Shown: positions 24,896-34,813, numbered from the stretch's first letter. The stretch: 64,000 bases of DNA from JAGVSR01 sp963786675 (GCA_963786675.1 CAWAZY010000004.1:496001-560000), one strand, 5' to 3'. Program-made: numbers and translations. Notes: generated from the letters alone by a model not told the origin.

Positions 24896-27445
24896 ATGAC
24901 CGTGCCCGCCGCGTTTCCGGCCGCCATATCGCGAGAAATTTGGGAGAAAAAGTACCGCTTCCAGCTGCCCGCTGACGCGCGTGCGGATGCGCCCGCGCCC
25001 GACACTGATCTGGATGCCACCTTCTGGCGGGTCGCCCGCTCGGTGGCTGCGGCCGAGCGCAAGGGTGGCAAGCCGGGACGGGAGGGCTGGGCGCGGATCT
25101 TCCACGACGCCATCGCCGATTTCGGATTTCTGCCTGCGGGGCGCATTTTGGCTGGCGCGGGCACGGGCCGGGACGTCACGCTTTTCAATTGCTTCGTGAT
25201 GGGCCGCATCGACGACAATCTGGCCTCCATCTTCGACAACGTGAAAGAAGCCGCGCTGACCATGCAGCAGGGCGGCGGCATCGGGCACGACTTTTCCACC
25301 CTGCGGCCCAAGGGAGCGCTCGTGCATTCCATCGGTGCCGACGCGTCCGGCCCCGTCAGCTTCATGGATGTGTGGGACAGCATGTGCCGCACCATCATGT
25401 CGGCCGGTGCCCGGCGTGGGGCCATGATGGCGACTCTCCGCTGCGATCATCCCGACATCGAAGCCTTCATCGATGCCAAGTCGCAGCCGGGCCGCCTCAG
25501 CAATTTCAATCTCTCGGTACTCGTCACCGATGCGTTCATGGAAGCCGTGCGGACCGACGCCGCCTGGCCGCTGGTTTTCGGCGGCAAGGTCTACCGCGAG
25601 GTGCGGGCCGCGGCGCTGTGGGACCGCATCATGCAAGCGACCTACGCGTATGCCGAGCCGGGCGTCATTTTCATCGACCGGGTCAACCGCGCGAACAATC
25701 TTGGCTACGTCGAAAACATTCACGCCACCAATCCGTGTGGCGAGCAACCCTTGCCGCCGCATGGCGCATGCCTATTGGGCTCCATCAATCTGACCCGTTT
25801 CATCACCCGGCCGTTCGCCGCGGACGCAAGCCTCGACCTCAGCCGTATGGAAGAACGCGTGCGCGTGGCCGTGCGCTTCCTCGACAACGTCATCGACGTC
25901 TCGAAGTATCCGCTTGCCGCCCAGAAGCGCGAAGCAAAAACCAAGCGGCGGATCGGTCTGGGCGTGACAGGGCTCGCCGATGCACTCATCATGCTCGGCG
26001 TACGATACGGCTCGGAGCGCGCGGCAAAGCTTGCCGAGGACTGGACCGCATCCATATCCCGCGCCGCATATCTGGCGAGCAGCGAACTGGCCCAGGAGAG
26101 GGGTGCTTTCAAGCTTTTCGACCGCGACCGGTACCTGGAACGCCCGCATATTGCCGCCCATGGGAAGGACGTGCGCAAGGCCATTGCGCGCCATGGGATT
26201 CGCAACGGCTGCCTGACGTCCATTGCGCCGACGGGAACGATCTCACTGTTCGCGGGCAACGTTTCCAGCGGCATCGAACCCGTTTTCGATTTTCGCGCCC
26301 GCCGCCGAATGCTGGATGCGCAGGGTGTTGCGCACGAAGAGGTCCTGGAAGACTACGCGCATGCGCTGTTCCGTACGCAGTGCGGGGCCGGCATGCCGCT
26401 GACCGAGGCGTTTGTCACCGCGCAGGATCTGACCCCACGTGACCATCTGGTCATGCAGGCGGCGGTGCAAAAGCACATCGACAGCTCCATTTCCAAGACC
26501 ATCAATTGCCCGCCCGGCATACCGTTCGACGCGTTCGTGTCGATCTACCGCGACGCCTACGACATGGGGCTCAAGGGTTGCACGACATACCGTCCCAATC
26601 TCGTCACGGGGTCCGTTCTGGTTCCGGCCGGCCTTGCGGCCGATGAGCCGGGCAGCAAGGACGACGCCGGGACCACCCGTTCCGGCGAGACCTTGCCCGC
26701 ACACGAGGACACGGCATCGCGCCCGGACATCACAGCGCACGACGCGCCAGCACCCGGCTACGAATCCAAAAGCCAAGCCCATGTTGAAGCCAAGGCGGCA
26801 GCCGTGGCGCCACCAGCTCCCCGAGGTCCGGCACAGTCCGGTGGGATCGTGTATCTTTCGAAGCCCTTGGAGCGGGCACCGGTGCTGTCCGGCGCAACCT
26901 ACAAACTGCGCTGGCCGGACAGTGACCACGCGCTTTACATCACGATCAATGATATCGAAATGGAGCCGCCGGATGCTAATGGGCAACCGCGTCGGCGCCC
27001 CTTCGAGATCTTCATCAACACGCGCAATCTTGAGCATTACGCGTGGACCGTTGCCTTGACGCGGATGATTTCGGCGGTGTTCCGGCGCGGCGGCGACGTG
27101 TCGTTCGTCGCCGAGGAACTCAAGGCCGTGTTCGATCCTCAGGGCGGGCGCTTCATGGGCGGGCGTTACGTGCCGAGCCTGCTGGCGGCCATTGGCGATA
27201 TCATCGAGACCCACATGCGCCGCATCGGCTTTCTGCCGCCCGCCGCGACAGCCAAGGATGACCAGTCCCATAACCCCGAATCCGTCGAGGCCGCGCTCGG
27301 GTCATGGCCCCTCGAACCGCCGTCCGGCGCGGAAGTTCGAAAAATGGCGGGAGGGCGGCATTGTCCCCGCTGCGCCACGCCCGGCCTCGTCCTGCGCGAG
27401 GGGTGCTGGACCTGCGAGACCTGCGGTTTTTCCCGCTGCGGCTGA
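24896..27445 (+). CDS. nrdJ: vitamin B12-dependent ribonucleotide reductase (class II)
   Basis: Adenosylcobalamin-dependent enzyme making deoxyribonucleotides, oxygen-independent. The first active-site cysteine is in LFNCFVMGRI. The radical and acid/base residues are in ATNPCGEQPLPP (N-x-C-x-E). The allosteric region has MQQGGGIGHDFSTLRPKGA. Around residue 560 the CTTYRPN block matches the family. A poorly conserved 100-residue linker follows, then a TSCPD-like domain (IFINTRNLEHYAWTVALTRMIS). The C-terminal redox tail is CPRCATPGLVLREGCWTCETCGFSRCG-like, with several cysteines. At 849 residues it is a short NrdJ without an obvious ATP-cone. Confidence 0.92.
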   Translation: MTVPAAFPAAISREIWEKKYRFQLPADARADAPAPDTDLDATFWRVARSVAAAERKGGKPGREGWARIFHDAIADFGFLPAGRILAGAGTGRDVTLFNCFVMGRIDDNLASIFDNVKEAALTMQQGGGIGHDFSTLRPKGALVHSIGADASGPVSFMDVWDSMCRTIMSAGARRGAMMATLRCDHPDIEAFIDAKSQPGRLSNFNLSVLVTDAFMEAVRTDAAWPLVFGGKVYREVRAAALWDRIMQATYAYAEPGVIFIDRVNRANNLGYVENIHATNPCGEQPLPPHGACLLGSINLTRFITRPFAADASLDLSRMEERVRVAVRFLDNVIDVSKYPLAAQKREAKTKRRIGLGVTGLADALIMLGVRYGSERAAKLAEDWTASISRAAYLASSELAQERGAFKLFDRDRYLERPHIAAHGKDVRKAIARHGIRNGCLTSIAPTGTISLFAGNVSSGIEPVFDFRARRRMLDAQGVAHEEVLEDYAHALFRTQCGAGMPLTEAFVTAQDLTPRDHLVMQAAVQKHIDSSISKTINCPPGIPFDAFVSIYRDAYDMGLKGCTTYRPNLVTGSVLVPAGLAADEPGSKDDAGTTRSGETLPAHEDTASRPDITAHDAPAPGYESKSQAHVEAKAAAVAPPAPRGPAQSGGIVYLSKPLERAPVLSGATYKLRWPDSDHALYITINDIEMEPPDANGQPRRRPFEIFINTRNLEHYAWTVALTRMISAVFRRGGDVSFVAEELKAVFDPQGGRFMGGRYVPSLLAAIGDIIETHMRRIGFLPPAATAKDDQSHNPESVEAALGSWPLEPPSGAEVRKMAGGRHCPRCATPGLVLREGCWTCETCGFSRCG

Positions 27446-27646
27446 GGGTTAACGCCGCACTGGCGAGTCTCACTCCGCCGTACGCTCCAATCCGCACTAG
27501 GGCGGCACGGCGGGTAACTGCTTGTTCACCTTGCCACAAAATCACTGAGATCGAGCCACACTTCATCCAGACTTTTCGGAGAAAGTGGCTGTCAACGAAT
27601 TGGGGCGTGAAGGCCGGTCAACGGCTGGGTTCGGAGACACCACAGT

Positions 27647-28075
27647 ATGCACGCGCGTATTATTTCCCTTGCCGACTACAAGGCTCGCCGGGCAGGGCCA
27701 GCGTCGCAACCCGCCGTGATCGACGGGGCCGCCGACATCGCAGAGCGTTTCCATTTCTGGAACGGCGCGTCGGGCCGCCGCTACGTGCACACGATCTACT
27801 CCTTGGTTGAATGCCCGGCAATTCCGTCCGGCAACTACATCCTGGTCCATCGCGACGAAGAGGGCCGCCGTCTGGTGCTCTCCATCGGCCGTGTCGGCAA
27901 CGCTGCGGCTTCGCTGAACCTTGCCGAAATCCGCCGCCGTGGCGCGGACCTGGGTGCCAACGAAGTTCACGTGCACCTGCTGGCTCCGAACGCCAAGCAA
28001 AGCCGCCTCATCGAAACCGACCTGCGCAGCGGCCAGTGCACGGGCATCGTGTCCGGTCTGGCTGCGGGAATGTAA
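27647..28075 (+). CDS. conserved protein of unknown function
   Basis: A 142-residue soluble protein. ERFHFWNGASGRRYVHTIYSL, GNYILVHRDEEGRR and LSIGRVGNAAASLNLAEIR are strongly patterned and look conserved. No signal peptide, membrane helix or catalytic motif is visible. The beta-rich middle with R-x-Y-V-H-T could be a small nucleotide-binding or enzyme-like fold, but I do not recognise it. The ATG at 27647 follows ggagac. A clear terminator follows 33 bp after the stop, so it forms a single-gene unit. Confidence 0.75.
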   Translation: MHARIISLADYKARRAGPASQPAVIDGAADIAERFHFWNGASGRRYVHTIYSLVECPAIPSGNYILVHRDEEGRRLVLSIGRVGNAAASLNLAEIRRRGADLGANEVHVHLLAPNAKQSRLIETDLRSGQCTGIVSGLAAGM

Positions 28076-28107
28076 TCCCGGCCTCAGGCGTAACTTGAGA
28101 ATTTCTA

Positions 28108-28143
28108 CGGCAGCCCCCTCGCGTGGCTGCCGTTTCTCTTTTT
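28108..28143 (+). terminator. intrinsic terminator after the 27647 gene
   Basis: Stem cggcagcc (28108-28115) pairs perfectly with ggctgccg (28125-28132), followed by the T-rich tail tttctcttttt. Confidence 0.85.
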
Positions 28144-28184
28144 GAGGGTAACGCCGCGGCCGTCTCTGGCTATTCGGGTGCCGG

Positions 28185-28865
28185 TCAACCGGGGAGCGCA
28201 CGCCGGAATGCAAAGGCGTGCGGCCGTGCGATCACGATGGATTTACGCGGCGCCGGCCGGCCCGCGAAAGCGGCACAGCGCGATTCCAGGCACCGCACCG
28301 GACTGTCCCGGCGCATGACATCTGCCACGCCCGCCGCCAGCGCAACGCGTTCCAGTTCCGGCTGACGGATGCCCAGAGCGGCGAGCTTGCGAAGGGTCGA
28401 AACGAGGTAGGCCAGGTTACTGCCGGCCACACCGCGCGCGCCGCGGATCATGGCCGCCTGACGCGCCGCCGGCATCGCGCCGGCGTAACTGGGATGCCGG
28501 GGTTCGGCGACGTAGGTGAGAACCTCGATCCGCGCGCTTCCTGGACCGTGCAGTTCGGCTGGAAGAGTGGCTTCCCGGTAAACGCCGTAGATCAGCTCCC
28601 GCTGATGCAGATAGGCACGCACAGCTGGAGCCTCCGCGTCGGCCACCCGGAAGGCCACGCCCTCGCACGTGCCTCCGCGCATGAGCCCAAGGACTAGCCC
28701 CGGCCGGCGGGCGGTGCCCCGATAATGCAGCGAGTAGACGCAGAAGGCGCGGCGGTAGCCGTCGAGGCGCACGCGCCGCACCTCGTCGTAGACAAATCCT
28801 GGCTGCCACATGAGCGAGCCGTACCCGAACACCCAAAGGGGCGTGCTGGTCCCGCCTCCGGTCAC
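28185..28865 (-). CDS. chaC: gamma-glutamylcyclotransferase, ChaC family
   Basis: Degrades glutathione to 5-oxoproline and Cys-Gly. The substrate loop LWVFGYGSLMW begins the domain. The catalytic glutamate lies in YLHQRELI. YVAEPRHPSYAGAM and GSNLAYLVSTLRKLAALGI are family signatures. The 226 residues fit ChaC. The GTG start overlaps the tyrC stop by 4 bp (gtga), so it is translationally coupled as the last gene of hisC-tyrC-chaC. Confidence 0.88.
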   Translation of the reverse strand: MTGGGTSTPLWVFGYGSLMWQPGFVYDEVRRVRLDGYRRAFCVYSLHYRGTARRPGLVLGLMRGGTCEGVAFRVADAEAPAVRAYLHQRELIYGVYREATLPAELHGPGSARIEVLTYVAEPRHPSYAGAMPAARQAAMIRGARGVAGSNLAYLVSTLRKLAALGIRQPELERVALAAGVADVMRRDSPVRCLESRCAAFAGRPAPRKSIVIARPHAFAFRRALPG

Positions 28866-29828
28866 GCGGTATCCGGTCCGCCCTTGCCGCCCAGCGGTGG
28901 CCGGCCGAAGTTGGGCGCTGGCGTATCCTGGCCGGCTTGGATGACACCGCGCCGGATGGCCCGTGCGTCCGTGAAGAGGCGGTGCAGCGTTTCACCATCG
29001 TTGAAACGGATGGCGCGCTGCAGGACGCTCAAGTCTTCGGTGAAGCGGCCGAGCATTTCCAGAACGGCCTCCTTGTTGGTCAGGAACACGTCGCGCCACA
29101 TCACGGGATCGGAGGCGGCGATGCGCGTGAAATCGCGAAAGCCGCCGGCCGAGAACTTGATGACTTCGCTGTCCGTCACCCGCTCCAGGTGCGCGGCGGT
29201 ATTGACGATATTGTAGGCGATCAGATGCGGCAGATGCGACGTGATGGCGAGCACGAGATCATGATGATCCGGCGCCATGATCTCCACATCCGAACCAAGC
29301 TTTTCCCAGAACAGTTTCAGCTTTGCCACGGCGCCGGGATCGGTGCCGGCGTCGGGGGTAAGGATGCACCAGCGGCCATCGAACAATTCGGCAAAACCGG
29401 ATTCGGGGCCCGATTGCTCGGTGCCCGCGATGGGATGGCCAGCGACGAAATGCACGCCATCCGGGACGTGCGGCGCCACATCGCGCACGATCGCGCCCTT
29501 TACGGAGCCGACATCAGTCAGGATTGCGCCGGGCTTGAGAACGGGTCCAATCTCCTCGGCGATCGGACCGCACAGGCCGACAGGCACACACAGGATGACG
29601 AGATCGGCGCCCTCGGCCGCCTCGCGCGCCGTCGTGAAGCCCTCGTCGATCAGGCCGAGCGACTTGGCCGTTTCAACGGTCTTGGCCGTGCGCGCGGAGC
29701 CCACGATCTGCCGCGCCAAGTCCTGCGCGGCGGCAGCCATGGCTGATCGACGAACCGATGAGACCGATGCCGATGAGCGCGATGCGCTGGAACATGGGTT
29801 CTGACATGGAAACAGGTGCGCCAGCCAT
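28862..29828 (-). CDS. tyrC: prephenate/arogenate dehydrogenase, frameshifted as read
   Basis: Makes the 4-hydroxyphenylpyruvate or arogenate-derived precursor of tyrosine. The NAD-binding start IALIGIGLIGSSI is in one frame. IVGSARTAKTVETAKSLGLID, ILTDVGSVKGAI, FVAGHPIAGTEQSG and the long helical dimer domain are in another. One extra base near 29742 explains the shift. Corrected length is 321 residues, as expected. The ATG at 29828 overlaps the hisC stop (tgatg), supporting translational coupling, although a second ATG lies at 29807. Grouping with hisC and chaC is common in Rhizobiales, where HisC may also serve as the aromatic aminotransferase. Confidence 0.88.
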
Positions 29829-30932
29829 CACGGGGCCTTTCCGACGAATGCGCTGAGAGCGGCGATGACGGCGCGGTTCTCGGCTTCCGTTCCCACGGTC
29901 AGACGCAGGCAATCCGGCAGGCCATAGGCTGCCACGCGGCGCAGGATGATGGCGCGCGATTTCAAGTAGTCGTCGCATGCCGCCGCGCCCCTCTCTGCAT
30001 CCGTTGGAAAGTGGATCAGCAGGAAGTTGGCGACACTCGGCGTGACCGTGAGCCCGAGCTTTTCGATTTCGGCGGTGAGCCACGACAGCCAGCGCTCGTT
30101 GTGCTCAACGGCGGTCTCGGTGTGGGCGGCATCGTCCATGGCGGCCGCGCCGGCGGCGATCGAGGGCGCGGACATGTTGAACGGCCCGCGGATCCGGTTC
30201 AAGGCGTCGGCAATGGCGGCCGGGCAGTAGGCCCAGCCGATACGCAAGGCGGCCAGCCCGAAGATCTTGGAGAATGTGCGCGTCATGACCGTGTTGGGCG
30301 TGGTCGCGACCAGCTCGATGCCGGCCTCATAGTCGTTGCGGCGCACATATTCGGCGTAGGCCCCATCGAGAACCAGCACGATATTGCCAGGCAAGGCCGC
30401 GCGCAGCCGGCGCACTTCGCTGACCGGGACTGTAGGTGCCGGTCGGATTGTTCGGGTTGGCCAGGAACACCATACGGGTCTTCGGCGTCACCTTAGCCAG
30501 GATCTTGTCGACATCCGTCGTCAGGTTAGTCTCGGCGGCAACGACCGGCGTCGCCCCGCACGCGAGGATCGCGATGCGATAGACCAGGAATCCGTGCTCA
30601 GTGTAGATCGCTTCGTCGCCCGGGCCGAGGTAGGCGTGCGCCAGCATCGTCAGCAGTTCATCAGACCCCGATCCGCACACGATGCGCTCCGCATCCAGAC
30701 CGTAGCGCCGGCCAATGGCTTGGCGCAGAACCGTCGCCTGGCCATCGGGATACCGCTCCAGATCGGCCGCCGCTGCCTTGAACGCCGCGACCGCAGCCGG
30801 GCTCGGACCCAGCGGTGTCTCATTCGACGACAGCTTGATCGGCTTGAGCCCCCCGGGAAGCTTGCTCTCGCCAGGCACGTAGGCCTCGATGGCGAGCACG
30901 CCAGGGCGGGGTGAAGGGACGGACAGCGTCAT
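29828..30932 (-). CDS. hisC: histidinol-phosphate aminotransferase, frameshifted as read
   Basis: PLP enzyme converting imidazole-acetol phosphate to histidinol phosphate. In this neighbourhood it may also transaminate aromatic amino acids. LSSNETPLGPSP begins the fold, GSGSDELLTMLAHAYLGPGD binds the cofactor phosphate, and FLANPNNPTGTY and the PLP lysine in TRTFSKIFGLAALRIGW are clear. One extra base near 30425, between PTGTY and VRRLRAALPG, splits the gene. Corrected length is 367 residues. It begins at the ATG at 30932, with a 320-bp gap to metX upstream. Confidence 0.9.
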
Positions 30933-31090
30933 ACGGCTCGACTTTCGATCGGTAAGGCTTGGTGGAGTGGTCTGCTAGGTATACGAGCATGACGCCCGGC
31001 GAAAGGCGATAAATGCTCGCGCCGCCGTGCCGTGTTTAACGCCCCAGGCGCTTGCATTGACCACGAGCGTTCGCTAATTTGCGCTCTGGT

Positions 31091-31147
31091 TCGTGGTGAT
31101 TTGGCCGGCCGGCTTGCAGCCACGTTAAACAACTCGCTAAAGTGGCC
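31091..31147 (+). ncRNA. SAM-II riboswitch aptamer
   Basis: The run from tcgtggtgatttgg through gcttgcagccacgttaaac to cgctaaag matches the SAM-II (metA/SAM-alpha) consensus. The first stem cgtgg pairs with ccacg, with the conserved tgatttg loop, the ttaaac strand and the pseudoknot cgctaaag. SAM-II elements precede metX/metA in alphaproteobacteria and turn expression off when S-adenosylmethionine is plentiful. The next gene here is metX. Confidence 0.93.
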
Positions 31148-31170
31148 GCGCGCTCCCGGTAACGGATGGG

Positions 31171-31214
31171 CCCGGCCAACAGCCAGGGCAATTCGGCCGG
31201 GATTTTTTGTTTTT
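31171..31214 (+). terminator. attenuator hairpin downstream of SAM-II
   Basis: cccggcc (31171-31177) pairs with ggccggg (31195-31201), followed by attttttgttttt. It lies 24 bp after the aptamer and before metX, so the riboswitch may work by transcription termination. A second strong hairpin, ggccccc / gggggcc (31215-31236), follows just before the metX ribosome site. Confidence 0.75.
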
Positions 31215-31254
31215 GGCCCCCGCACGATTGGGGGCCTGGAGACCGTTGCGCGCC

Positions 31255-32463
31255 ATGGCTTCGATCGAGCCCAACCCGAAATCAGCCGACCGCCGCGATT
31301 CGGCGGCGGTGCAGGATGCTGCCCTTCGGCAAGTCCATCAGCCCGACAGCCGCGTCGTGGAGTTTCCCGCCGATGCCCCCTTGCTGCTCGACAGCGGCCA
31401 GGAAATCGCGCCGCTCGTCATTGCCTATCAGACCTACGGCGCGCTCAATGCCGATAAGTCGAACGCCATTCTCGTCTGCCACGCCCTCACCGGCGACCAG
31501 CACGTCGCCAACCCGCATCCCGTGACCGGCAAGGGCGGATGGTGGGAAACGCTCGTCGGTCCCGGCAAGCCCGTCGACACCAGCCGCTTCTTCGTTATCT
31601 GCGCCAATATTCTCGGCGGCTGCATGGGATCGTCGGGACCGGCGTCGATCAACCCCAAAACGAGCCAGCCATTCGGGCTTGATTTTCCCGTCATCACCAT
31701 CGGCGACATGGTCAACGCCCAGGCACGTCTCATCGATCACCTGGGAATCGATCAGCTGTTTTCCGTCGTCGGCGGCTCCATGGGCGGCATGCAGGTGCTG
31801 CAGTGGTGCGCGCGCTATAAGGACCGGGTGCTGACGGCGTTGCCCATCGCAACGGCGCCATGGCACACGGCACAAAACATTGCGTTCCACGAGGTGGGGC
31901 GCCAAGCCGTGATGGCCGACCCCGAATGGCACGGTGGCAACTACTACGCCGCCGGAACGCGCCCGGCCCGCGGCCTCGCCGTGGCGCGCATGGCGGCACA
32001 CATTACCTATCTGTCGGAGAAGGCCTTACAGGACAAATTCGGCCGCGGGTTTCAGAACCGGCAAGCCCGCTCGTTCTCGTTCGATGCCGAATTCAAGATT
32101 GAAAGCTATCTGCGCCACCAGGGCTCGACGTTCGTCGACCGCTTCGACGCCAACAGCTATCTCTACATCACGCGTGCCATGGACTACTTCGATCTGGAGT
32201 CTGAATACGGCGGCAAGCTCGCGCACGCCTTCACCGGAACCAAGACGCAATTTTGCGTCATCTCCTTCACCAGCGACTGGCTCTATCCGACACGCGACAA
32301 CAAGGAGATCGTGAAGGCGCTGAACGGCGTGGCGGCGAACGTCTCATTCGTGGAAATCGAAACCGACAAGGGCCACGACGCATTTCTGCTGCACGAGACG
32401 GAGTTGTTCGCCACGGTCCGGGGCTTTCTCAATGCGGCCGCCGCCAAGCGGGGAATCGCATGA
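31255..32463 (+). CDS. metX: homoserine O-acetyltransferase/succinyltransferase MetX
   Basis: Acylates homoserine for methionine synthesis. Alpha/beta-hydrolase fold: ALTGDQHVA near the oxyanion, nucleophile Ser in GGSMGGMQVLQW, Asp in FTSDWLYPTRDNKEIV and His in KGHDAFLLHE. Length is 402 residues. The acyl donor (acetyl- or succinyl-CoA) cannot be assigned by eye. The SAM-II riboswitch upstream puts it under SAM control. I use the ATG at 31255, although a TTG at 31246 has a better-spaced ggaga. Its TGA overlaps the metW ATG. Confidence 0.93.
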   Translation: MASIEPNPKSADRRDSAAVQDAALRQVHQPDSRVVEFPADAPLLLDSGQEIAPLVIAYQTYGALNADKSNAILVCHALTGDQHVANPHPVTGKGGWWETLVGPGKPVDTSRFFVICANILGGCMGSSGPASINPKTSQPFGLDFPVITIGDMVNAQARLIDHLGIDQLFSVVGGSMGGMQVLQWCARYKDRVLTALPIATAPWHTAQNIAFHEVGRQAVMADPEWHGGNYYAAGTRPARGLAVARMAAHITYLSEKALQDKFGRGFQNRQARSFSFDAEFKIESYLRHQGSTFVDRFDANSYLYITRAMDYFDLESEYGGKLAHAFTGTKTQFCVISFTSDWLYPTRDNKEIVKALNGVAANVSFVEIETDKGHDAFLLHETELFATVRGFLNAAAAKRGIA

Positions 32464-33119
32464 GCTCCGCATCACGCTCGTCAAAGTCGCACAGCCCAGC
32501 CATGGCCGCCGCCCGCGTCGACCACCAATTGATCGCTGAAATGGTCGAACCTAATTCGCGCGTGCTCGATGTCGGCTGCGGCGATGGGGCGTTGTTGCAA
32601 TTGTTGATCGACGAAAAGGGTGTCGACGGCCGCGGCATTGAGATCAGCCGCGAGAACGTCAACGCCTGCGTCGCGCGCGGCTTGTCGGTCATTCAAGGTG
32701 ACGCGGATGAGGACCTGTCGGGCTATCCCGACGGAGCGTTCGACTACGCCGTGCTTTCGCTTACCATCCAGGCGACGCGACAGCCCAAGGCCGTGCTTGA
32801 GAATCTGCTGCGGATCGGCCGCAAGGCGATCGTGTCGTTTCCGAATTTTGGCCACTGGAAGATCCGCACCGCCCTCCTGATGACCGGACGGATGCCGATC
32901 ACGCCCAATCTCCCGGAGACCTGGTACAACAGCCAGGATTCTCATCTCTGCACGATCAAGGATTTCTCCGATCTCGTGCGGCTCCTTGATGCGGAAGTCG
33001 AGGAGGCGGTGGCCTTCAACAGCCGCGGCGAGCGCCTGCCGATCAAGAATTCTTTGTCGCTGCAGAACCTGCTTGGCGAAAAGGCCGTGTTTTTGCTGGC
33101 TCCCCGTCACCGGCGCTGA
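32460..33119 (+). CDS. metW: methionine biosynthesis protein MetW
   Basis: A 219-residue Rossmann methyltransferase-like protein, partner of MetX. SAM-site motif RVLDVGCGDGALLQLL, then DGRGIEIS, ALLMTGRMPITPNLPETWYNS and the conserved FKI/F-like C-terminus. In several bacteria MetW is required for full MetX activity. The ATG overlaps metX by 4 bp (atga), so the two are coupled. The 3' end overlaps the convergent methyltransferase gene by 77 bp. Confidence 0.93.
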   Translation: MSSASRSSKSHSPAMAAARVDHQLIAEMVEPNSRVLDVGCGDGALLQLLIDEKGVDGRGIEISRENVNACVARGLSVIQGDADEDLSGYPDGAFDYAVLSLTIQATRQPKAVLENLLRIGRKAIVSFPNFGHWKIRTALLMTGRMPITPNLPETWYNSQDSHLCTIKDFSDLVRLLDAEVEEAVAFNSRGERLPIKNSLSLQNLLGEKAVFLLAPRHRR

Positions 33120-33843
33120 CGGTGCCGTCGCGCCGGATGGTGACGAGTTCGCGCAGAGCACGCGCGGCGGCCCGCTTGCCGCCGATCGGCGCCATGACCT
33201 CCTTGCGCGCCTCGACGATAAACACGCCGCCGAAGGCCGGCCACAACTTTGCCCCCACGCGCTCCCATGCCGGCGCCGACTTGATGACAAACCGGCGGTT
33301 GATGGGCGGCAGATGCAGCGCCGTGCCCCAAGAGACCGGTGTAAACATACCGTCAAGCAGCAGGCGCTCCAGCTGAGACCGGCTGTAGGGACGGCCATGC
33401 CCGAAGGGTGTTGCATCGATGCGGGCCCAGACGCTGCGCCGGTTCGGCGCGATGATCATGAGACGCCCTTCCGGCATCAAGACACGCCAGAGTTCGCGGA
33501 TCAGCGCGGCGGGACGGTCGGTGGCTTCCAGGCTGTGCACGACGAGCAGCCGGTCGACGGAATTGTCGGGCAGCGGCAGGGCACGATCTTCCACCAGAAC
33601 ACTGCCGAGCGGACCGGACGCCGGCCAGATCAACGCGCCTTGGGTTTCGGGCATGAGTGCTGCGACACAGCGAGCCTCTTGCCGGAACGGCCCCAGATAG
33701 GGAACGCCGAAGCCCAAGCCAACGACCATTCCCCCGCGGTGTCCCCGCCACCGCGTGCGCACCTCCTGGCCCACGATCCGCCGCACGGTGAGTCCGAGCG
33801 CGGATTGGTAGAAGTCTCTGAGATCGACGACATCAAGTTCCAT
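33043..33843 (-). CDS. class I SAM-dependent methyltransferase
   Basis: A predicted 266-residue methyltransferase. VVGLGFGVPYLGPF is a modified SAM-binding loop. LPLPDNSVDRLLVVHSLE is the type-11 motif IV and LWRVLMPEGRLMIIAPNRRS is motif VI. The GxGxG loop is atypical. The substrate is unknown. Its tail overlaps metW. It sits between metW and gloB, as in several Rhizobiales genomes to my knowledge. Confidence 0.8.
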   Translation of the reverse strand: MELDVVDLRDFYQSALGLTVRRIVGQEVRTRWRGHRGGMVVGLGFGVPYLGPFRQEARCVAALMPETQGALIWPASGPLGSVLVEDRALPLPDNSVDRLLVVHSLEATDRPAALIRELWRVLMPEGRLMIIAPNRRSVWARIDATPFGHGRPYSRSQLERLLLDGMFTPVSWGTALHLPPINRRFVIKSAPAWERVGAKLWPAFGGVFIVEARKEVMAPIGGKRAAARALRELVTIRRDGTVSAGDGEPAKTRPFRQAGSAATKNS

Positions 33844-34045
33844 GTGCGCGACGTATCGTTCCTGATGGGCCGTGGCCGGTTGGATCGTTAGGCTGCCGTG
33901 CTTGCGGCCGCGCGCGCATTATGCACCCGAACGCTCATCAATAGCAGACCGGGTGCATTGAAATGACGGGTTGCCCCCGCTACTCTGCCCCGCCTTGCCA
34001 CCTCAATGGCCTTGCCACCTCTAAACTTGGGAAATTCAGTTACGC

Positions 34046-34813
34046 ATGCCAGCCCTCGACATTCACGTGTTCCTTTGCCGGAAAGACAATATCGGCGTGC
34101 TGGTGCATGCGCAGGATGGAAGCACGGCCTCCATTGATGCTCCCGACGCCGAAGCCGTGGAGGCGGCCCTGAAGGAAAAGGGGTGGTCGCTGACACACAT
34201 TCTCACCACCCACCATCACAACGATCATACGGCCGGAAATGTGGAACTGAAGGCACGGACCGGCTGCAAGATCATCGGACCGCGCGCCGAGGAAGCCCGC
34301 ATACCGGGCCTCGACATCGCCGTGGACGATGGAGACAGTTTCAAATTCGGTGGCCACACCGTCAATGTGATCGGCACGCCAGGCCACACAATCGGCCATG
34401 TCACCTATTGGTTCCCCGAGGATTCGGCAGCCTTCGTGGGCGATACCTTGTTCGTTATGGGATGCGGGCGGGTGCTGGAAGGCAATCACGAGATGATGTG
34501 GCATTCGCTCTGCCGCATCGCGGCGCTGCCACCGGAGACGCTGCTGTACTGCGGCCACGAGTACACGCTGGCCAACGCCCGCTTCGGTCGGACCATCGAG
34601 CCGGATAACGCCATGCTGCGCCACCGGCTCGAACAAGCTGAGGAAACGCTGGCCAACGGCGGCCTGACCGTGCCGACGCGACTGGATCTGGAACAACAGA
34701 CCAACGTTTTCCTGCGGCCTCACGTCGGCGCCACGCGCCAGCAACTTGGCATGGGCGCTGTCGCCGACTGGCGGGTTTTCGGCGAACTACGCAACCGGAA
34801 GAACAAGGCATGA
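34046..34813 (+). CDS. gloB: hydroxyacylglutathione hydrolase (glyoxalase II)
   Basis: Hydrolyses S-lactoylglutathione in methylglyoxal detoxification. The metallo-beta-lactamase metal motif is TTHHHNDHTAGN. GTPGHTIGHVTYW, FVGDTLFVMGCGRVLEG and LYCGHEYTLANARF complete the binuclear site. The C-terminal glutathione-binding helix has TVPTRLDLEQQTNVFLR. The 255 residues fit. The next gene overlaps by 4 bp (atga), so the cupin is co-translated. Confidence 0.92.
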   Translation: MPALDIHVFLCRKDNIGVLVHAQDGSTASIDAPDAEAVEAALKEKGWSLTHILTTHHHNDHTAGNVELKARTGCKIIGPRAEEARIPGLDIAVDDGDSFKFGGHTVNVIGTPGHTIGHVTYWFPEDSAAFVGDTLFVMGCGRVLEGNHEMMWHSLCRIAALPPETLLYCGHEYTLANARFGRTIEPDNAMLRHRLEQAEETLANGGLTVPTRLDLEQQTNVFLRPHVGATRQQLGMGAVADWRVFGELRNRKNKA

